A program made the position numbers and the translations under genes. From Anaerolineae bacterium (GTDB lineage Bacteria; Chloroflexota; Anaerolineae; Anaerolineales; E44-bin32), in assembly GCA_011174825.1 (NCBI GenBank), contig DUEZ01000077.1, positions 1 through 64,000 of the forward strand: a stretch of DNA of 64,000 bases, in the 5' to 3' direction. Numbering within the stretch: the stretch's first letter is position 1; every line of letters begins with the position of its first letter. This document shows positions 59,298 through 64,000 of this stretch, in pieces. Under the pieces are notes generated by a model. The model saw only the letters and a program-made list of their open reading frames with translations, had not been told where the DNA came from and made no database searches.

Positions 59298-60109
59298 CAA
59301 GGACTTACGCCCTCGTCAATCAAAAGGGTGGCGTGGGTAAGACGACCACCGCGATCAATATCGCAGCCTACATGGCCGAGATGGGGCAAAAAACCTTGAT
59401 CATCGACCTCGACCCACAGGCAAATGCAACCTCCTGTCTCGGTGTTAACCACGTCACGATCAACTCTGGAACATACGACGCGTTGATCGGCAGGATTCCG
59501 GCTCCCGAGATCATCCTTCACAACCCGAAATTAAAACTGTCATTACTTCCGTCCTCCACGGCTTTAGCCGGTGCTCAAGTAGAGATGGTAGGGATCCCAG
59601 ATCGTGAGAGGTTATTACGCCAAGCCTTGAACCCGATCAATGGCCTTTATGATTACATCTTGATCGATTGCCCTCCCTCTCTAGGTTTACTTACGTTAAA
59701 TGGTCTTCTGGCCGCCTTTGATGGTGTACTTATCCCTGTACAATGTGAGTACCTGGCCTTAGAAGGTCTAACGCAATTGATCCATACCCTCAGGCGAGTG
59801 CAGTCCAATCTCTTCCCCGATCTTTCGATACGTGGACTGATACTAACCATGTTCGACCGTCGGACAAATTTAGCTCGGGATGTAGCTGGTGAGGTCAGAC
59901 GCCACTTCCCGGGAATGGTTTTTCGCACCGTAATACCGCGCAGTGTTCGAATAGCTGAAGCTCCCTCGCATGGAATACCGATCTCGCGTTACAGTCCATC
60001 ATCATCGGGAGCCATCGCGTATCGAGCACTGGCTGAAGAACTTCTCCACGGGGATGGCATCCCCACTCGCGAGCCGATCACCAGTGTTGAGGAGAGAGAT
60101 GAGCCGTAA
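59294..60109 (+). CDS. parA: ParA/Soj chromosome-partitioning ATPase
   Basis: YALVNQKGGVGKTTTAINIAAYMAEMGQKTLIIDLDPQANATSCLG; YILIDCPPSLGLLTLNGL. Confidence 0.95.
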   Translation: MTRTYALVNQKGGVGKTTTAINIAAYMAEMGQKTLIIDLDPQANATSCLGVNHVTINSGTYDALIGRIPAPEIILHNPKLKLSLLPSSTALAGAQVEMVGIPDRERLLRQALNPINGLYDYILIDCPPSLGLLTLNGLLAAFDGVLIPVQCEYLALEGLTQLIHTLRRVQSNLFPDLSIRGLILTMFDRRTNLARDVAGEVRRHFPGMVFRTVIPRSVRIAEAPSHGIPISRYSPSSSGAIAYRALAEELLHGDGIPTREPITSVEERDEP

Positions 60110-60968
60110 AAGTGGTTTGGGAAAAGGACTCGATGCCCTCATCCCTGCTGGAGAGGAATTTCCCGCTCCAACAGGGGGTGTGCTTCAAGTATCGACAGAC
60201 GATATTCGACCCAACCCGCGCCAGCCGCGGTCGGATATCAATGCCGAAGGCCTGAAGGAATTGGCGGACTCGATTGAGGAACATGGCGTGCTTCAACCGT
60301 TGATCGTCGCCAAACCTAAATCAGGTCCAGGTTATCTGCTCATCGCAGGTGAACGACGACTCGAAGCCGCCCGGATAGCCGGGCTGAGCAGGGTGCCTGT
60401 TATCGTACGTCAAGCTGACGAACGCCAAGGACTCGAGTGGGCATTGGTCGAAAACTTACAGCGAGCCGATCTCAACCCCCTTGAAGCCGCCGAGGGATAC
60501 CGACAACTCGCAAAAGACTTCGGTCTTTCACATGAAGAGATCGCCGCCCGAATAGGAAAAAGTCGGACGACGGTCACCAACACGTTGCGGCTACTGAATC
60601 TCTCCCCTGCCGTGCGTCAGGCGTTAGCGGAGGGGGTTGTTCGCGAGGGGCATGCCCGCGCCTTGCTGGCGCTGTCTTCTCACCAGGCACAATCGGCGGC
60701 ATTGCAAACGGTTATCAAGCGCGGCTTAAACGTCCGTCAAACGGAGGAGCTGGTCCGACGTTTGAGTGGAGAACGCAGACCTTCTCGTCCACCCCCTTCT
60801 CGATCCCCTGAAGAGATCGACCTTGAAGATCAACTAAGTGGATTCCTGGGAACCCGCGTCACAGTCAAGCGTGGTCGGAGAGGTGGCAGTCTGGTCATCC
60901 ATTTCTACTCGGACGAGGAATTGAATGCCATCGTCGACCGTTTACTGAGCGACTCGTCAGGATCCTGA
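60099..60968 (+). CDS. parB: ParB/Spo0J partition protein
   Basis: SRKSGLGKGLDALIP; IRPNPRQPRSDINAEGLKELADSIEEHGVLQPLIV; LIAGERRLEAARIAGL; HEEIAARIGKSRTTVTNTLRLL. Confidence 0.95.
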   Translation: MSRKSGLGKGLDALIPAGEEFPAPTGGVLQVSTDDIRPNPRQPRSDINAEGLKELADSIEEHGVLQPLIVAKPKSGPGYLLIAGERRLEAARIAGLSRVPVIVRQADERQGLEWALVENLQRADLNPLEAAEGYRQLAKDFGLSHEEIAARIGKSRTTVTNTLRLLNLSPAVRQALAEGVVREGHARALLALSSHQAQSAALQTVIKRGLNVRQTEELVRRLSGERRPSRPPPSRSPEEIDLEDQLSGFLGTRVTVKRGRRGGSLVIHFYSDEELNAIVDRLLSDSSGS

Positions 60969-60969
60969 A

Positions 60970-62010
60970 GTGCACTACCTGGTCTTTGGAACCGGGGCTG
61001 TTGGGGGATTGTTCGGCGTTCGATTAGCGTTGGCAGGACAACATGTAACGTTCCTCGCTCGACCAAAGTTGGCTCGAGTGATGCAGGTTGAAGGGATAAC
61101 GATCATCGGAGATGGTCCTGCGGGACGATTACAAACACCAACTGTAGTCACCAGTTTAGAACAGGCTTTTGATCCTCATCCACCGGATGTCATCCTTCTT
61201 GCTGTGAAAGCGTACGATTGCCAAGAAGCGGCTGAACTCATCCGTGAAACGACACCCCAGACACCAGCTGTAATCTGCTTATTGAATGGCATCGGCAATG
61301 AAGCCACACTTGCGTCCGCCATCGGGGCTGAGCGAGTAATTCCTGCCACATTGACGACCGCGGTTCAAATGATCGAACCCGGAATTCTTCGCGTGGAACG
61401 TCAACGCGGTTGTGGTCTGGCTGATGGTCACCCACTTCTTCCGAAGCTCCTAAGCGAGATGTCGATGGCTGGTTTAAACCCTCACCGCTATCCCAATCCG
61501 GATCGGATGAAGTGGTCCAAGCTGCTGACCAACATTGTCACCAACGCCACCTCGGCCATCATGGGATGGCTTCCAGCGCAGATCCTCACTCATCCGGAGC
61601 TTTTCCGGGTAGAGATCGAGGCTTTGCGAGAAGCCGTACGTGTCATGCGTCGGGTGGGCTTCTCACCGCAAAACCTGCCTGATGTCCCAGTGGGTTTATT
61701 AGGGCGGGCGATATTCCTCCCCGACTCACTCATCCAACCTTTCCTTCGTCGCGTGGTATCCACCGGTCGAGGCGATAAGCTCCCCTCCTTTAACTACGAC
61801 ATCGCCCGTGGTCGAAGCGAAGTTGGTTGGCTTAATGGTGCGGTGGTTCGCCAGGGTGCTCACGCAGGTGTGCCGACACCCGCCAACTACATCCTCACGG
61901 AGATCATGCTCGGCCTTGTCGAGGGCAGAGTAGCACATGATCAATTTCGCGATCGACCCGAGCAATTGATCCAACGGGCGGTGGAGGTCGGTGTTCCAGG
62001 GCTGCGGTGA
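60970..62010 (+). CDS. panE: Ketopantoate reductase-family (2-dehydropantoate 2-reductase)
   Basis: GTG start; YLVFGTGAVGGLFGVRLALAGQHVTFLARP; MKWSKLLTNIVTNATSAIMG; PSFNYDIARGRSEVGWLNGAVV. Confidence 0.88.
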   Translation: MHYLVFGTGAVGGLFGVRLALAGQHVTFLARPKLARVMQVEGITIIGDGPAGRLQTPTVVTSLEQAFDPHPPDVILLAVKAYDCQEAAELIRETTPQTPAVICLLNGIGNEATLASAIGAERVIPATLTTAVQMIEPGILRVERQRGCGLADGHPLLPKLLSEMSMAGLNPHRYPNPDRMKWSKLLTNIVTNATSAIMGWLPAQILTHPELFRVEIEALREAVRVMRRVGFSPQNLPDVPVGLLGRAIFLPDSLIQPFLRRVVSTGRGDKLPSFNYDIARGRSEVGWLNGAVVRQGAHAGVPTPANYILTEIMLGLVEGRVAHDQFRDRPEQLIQRAVEVGVPGLR

Positions 62011-62073
62011 ATCCCTTAGCTTCATTCGGGCAGTGTCCTGAGCCATGTCCTGAGCTAGTGAAAGGCCATCGAT

Positions 62074-62100
62074 GCAGGGGCGGGGTAACCCCGCCCCTAC
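62074..62100. repeat. GCAGGGGCG...CGCCCCTAC palindrome
   Basis: gcaggggcggggtaaccccgcccctac. Confidence 0.75.
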
Positions 62101-62203
62101 GATTTCGGACATGGGTGAGTAGATCTTTGGAATGAATTTCTAATCATCTTACGTCAGCAAGCATGATTAATGGCCCCAAAGGATGATACTGCATAATTTT
62201 TGT

Positions 62204-62231
62204 GCAGGGGCGACCGGCCGGTCGCCCTTAC
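62204..62231. repeat. GCAGGGGCG...CGCCCTTAC palindrome
   Basis: gcaggggcgaccggccggtcgcccttac. Confidence 0.75.
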
Positions 62232-62262
62232 TTCTCCAGGGGATTAATCCTGACACGAGAAT

Positions 62263-62317
62263 GTAGGGGCGCACGGGCAGGGAAGATCACCCTGCAATTT
62301 CGACCGTGCGTCCCTAC
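62263..62317. repeat. GTAGGGGCG...CGTCCCTAC palindrome
   Basis: gtaggggcgcacgggcagggaagatcaccctgcaatttcgaccgtgcgtccctac (arms gtaggggcgcacgg / ccgtgcgtccctac). Confidence 0.75.
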
Positions 62318-62436
62318 GTCTAATTGGGAATAGTCCTCAACACAGCAAAGGTTTTTTCTCAAAACGTCCTTACCTATTTCTGGGTATAATCCCCAAAGTG
62401 GCGGGGAGCAACCCACATAAGTTGGAAGGAGAAGAA

Positions 62437-63192
62437 ATGAAGTTTGATGGCAAAATCGCTGTCGTCACCGGGGCTTCACGGGGCATCGGTCGCGCGATCG
62501 CCATAGAACTTGCGAAAGGCGGCGCTCAGGTCGTTGTGAACTATCACACGAACGATGAGGCAGCAGACGAGGTCGTTCAAACCATCAACGCTTCCGGAGG
62601 TCAAGCGGTTGCCTTCCAAGCGGATGTAGGCGAGTTTGATCAAGCCGAGAAGTTGATAAAATTCGCGATCCAACAATTCGACGACCTACATATTCTTGTG
62701 AACAACGCGGGGATCACTCGCGACGGCTTGATTATGACCATGCGGGAGCAGGATTGGGATCATGTGATCCAAACCAACCTCAAATCAGCTTTCAACTGCT
62801 CTAAGATTGCTGTGCGTCATATGATGCGTCACCGCTACGGCCGGATCATCAACATCACCTCCGTATCAGGCCAGATGGGCAACGCGGGGCAGACAAATTA
62901 TTCAGCCTCAAAGGCAGGGCAAATAGGTTTCACCAAGGCCTTAGCACGCGAGGTGGCGCGAAGGAACATTACCGTCAACGCCATCGCAGCCGGTTTTATT
63001 GAAACCGACATCTGGGCCTCTGTCCCTGATGCAATTCAAGAACATTTGGATACCATGCAGGAATTGATTCCACTCAATCGTGTGGGTCAACCAGAGGATA
63101 TCGCCAAGGCTGTTGCCTTTCTAGCCTCCGACGACGCAGCTTATATCACTGGGCATGTCCTGACCGTAGACGGTGGATTGGGTATGTACTAA
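62437..63192 (+). CDS. fabG: 3-oxoacyl-ACP reductase-like SDR
   Basis: KIAVVTGASRGIGRAIAIELAKGGAQVVVNYH; NNAGITRDGLIMTM; YSASKAGQIGFTKALARE; ITGHVLTVDGGLGMY. Confidence 0.92.
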   Translation: MKFDGKIAVVTGASRGIGRAIAIELAKGGAQVVVNYHTNDEAADEVVQTINASGGQAVAFQADVGEFDQAEKLIKFAIQQFDDLHILVNNAGITRDGLIMTMREQDWDHVIQTNLKSAFNCSKIAVRHMMRHRYGRIINITSVSGQMGNAGQTNYSASKAGQIGFTKALAREVARRNITVNAIAAGFIETDIWASVPDAIQEHLDTMQELIPLNRVGQPEDIAKAVAFLASDDAAYITGHVLTVDGGLGMY

Positions 63193-63286
63193 AGGAATAT
63201 CCCATGCATGACCATCCACCCTTCATGGGGTGACAAGGGCAGGTACGGATAAATATCTTGCTTAAAGACCCAGAGGGAGAAAACTG

Positions 63287-63652
63287 ATGGACAAGAAGGG
63301 TCAGAATTCCGGTCGAGCCCCCGGAACCACCACCATCGCACCGGGCGTACTGATAACCATCGCCCGCTTGACAGCCTTAAGTGTTCCGGGTGTTGCCATG
63401 ATTGCGTCAGTGCCCGGAGGGGTCAACCGGCTATTCAGGCGCGGCTCAGGCGAGGGAGTGCGTATTGAGGTCGAAGAAGATGCGGTGTCTGTTGATCTTT
63501 ATCTAATCTTGGCACGAAATACCAATGTGCGTGAGGTCAGTAGAAAGGTACAGGCAGAGGTCGGTCGAGCGATTGAGGACATGGTTGGGATGCAGGTCCA
63601 GCGCATAGACGTTCATATCGAAGACATCGATTACGATTACGAGGTCAGCTAG
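63287..63652 (+). CDS. Asp23/Gls24 (YqhY-like) family envelope stress protein
   Basis: TTIAPGVLITIARLTALSVPGVAMIAS; VDLYLILARNTNVREVSRKVQAEVGRAIEDMVGMQVQRIDVHIEDIDY; upstream of nusB. Confidence 0.9.
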   Translation: MDKKGQNSGRAPGTTTIAPGVLITIARLTALSVPGVAMIASVPGGVNRLFRRGSGEGVRIEVEEDAVSVDLYLILARNTNVREVSRKVQAEVGRAIEDMVGMQVQRIDVHIEDIDYDYEVS

Positions 63653-63668
63653 GTTTGACCCAACCGCG

Positions 63669-64000
63669 ATGAAACGCGAACGACGACGAGCACGGAGTCT
63701 TGCGCTCCAAGCACTTTACGAAGTGGATAGTGTTGACCACCCAGCTGAGGAGGTGATTGCATTTCACCTCGAGAAGAACGAGTCACTCGGGGAGGAGGCA
63801 CAAGCATTCATGCAACGCTTAGTTCTTGGTGCCATAGAATATGCATCTGAGCTAGACGATCTCATTGCTAGTTGCGCACCAGAATGGCCGGTGGATGAAT
63901 TAGCGATCCTTGACCGAAATATCCTCCGTCTTGCGTTGTGGGAGTTCGCTGCTGCAGGGGAGACGCCTCTAAAAGTGGCGATCAACGAGGCCGTCGAACT
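63669..64000 (+). CDS. nusB: Transcription antitermination factor NusB (truncated by window edge)
   Basis: ATG at 63669: MKRERRRARSLALQALYEVDSVDHPAEEV...FMQRLVLGAIEYASELDDLIASCAPEWPVDELAILDRNILRLALWEFAAAGETPLKVAINEAVE. Not in ORF track. Confidence 0.93.
   Translation, partial: MKRERRRARSLALQALYEVDSVDHPAEEVIAFHLEKNESLGEEAQAFMQRLVLGAIEYASELDDLIASCAPEWPVDELAILDRNILRLALWEFAAAGETPLKVAINEAVE

Noticed and set aside
58407-62436. parS site near parAB
   Set aside because: No TGTTNCACGTGNAACA-like 16-mer found by eye here or elsewhere in the window.

Overview
The window looks like a chromosomal segment of an Anaerolineae-like Chloroflexota bacterium (taxonomy inferred from gene content and repeat style, not tested). 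Left edge: a truncated recA (- strand, missed by the ORF track), a candidate 6S-like ncRNA, then aspS. From about 3.9 to 42.9 kb, every convincing gene is on the minus strand. This run looks like a purine/nucleobase catabolic super-cluster: two molybdenum hydroxylases with different domain fusions, their XdhC, YqeB, YqeC-MocA and MocA maturation factors, SsnA-like and 8-oxoguanine-deaminase-like amidohydrolases, adenine deaminase, a dihydropyrimidinase/hydantoinase, a YgeW-like knotted carbamoyltransferase, an ATCase-like carbamoyltransferase, fold-type II PLP enzymes and a BMP-type nucleoside ABC importer. Embedded in it is a contiguous coenzyme F420 module (LLM oxidoreductase, cofC, cofD, FbiB-C-like nitroreductase, cofE, npdG). 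An uncharacterised 579-aa protein with an AMP-nucleosidase/nucleoside-phosphorylase-like C-terminus is also embedded. The right third is largely housekeeping: folD, Ser/Thr kinase, nfuA-like, gyrB, SAM hydroxide adenosyltransferase, murA, rpmH-rnpA-yidD-yidC-jag, pfkB-parA-parB, fabG, Asp23/YqhY and a truncated nusB. Intergenic regions carry several families of dispersed palindromic or heptanucleotide repeats. One palindrome appears to encode the C-terminus of CofD. All family calls are by eye from motifs; no database search was run.
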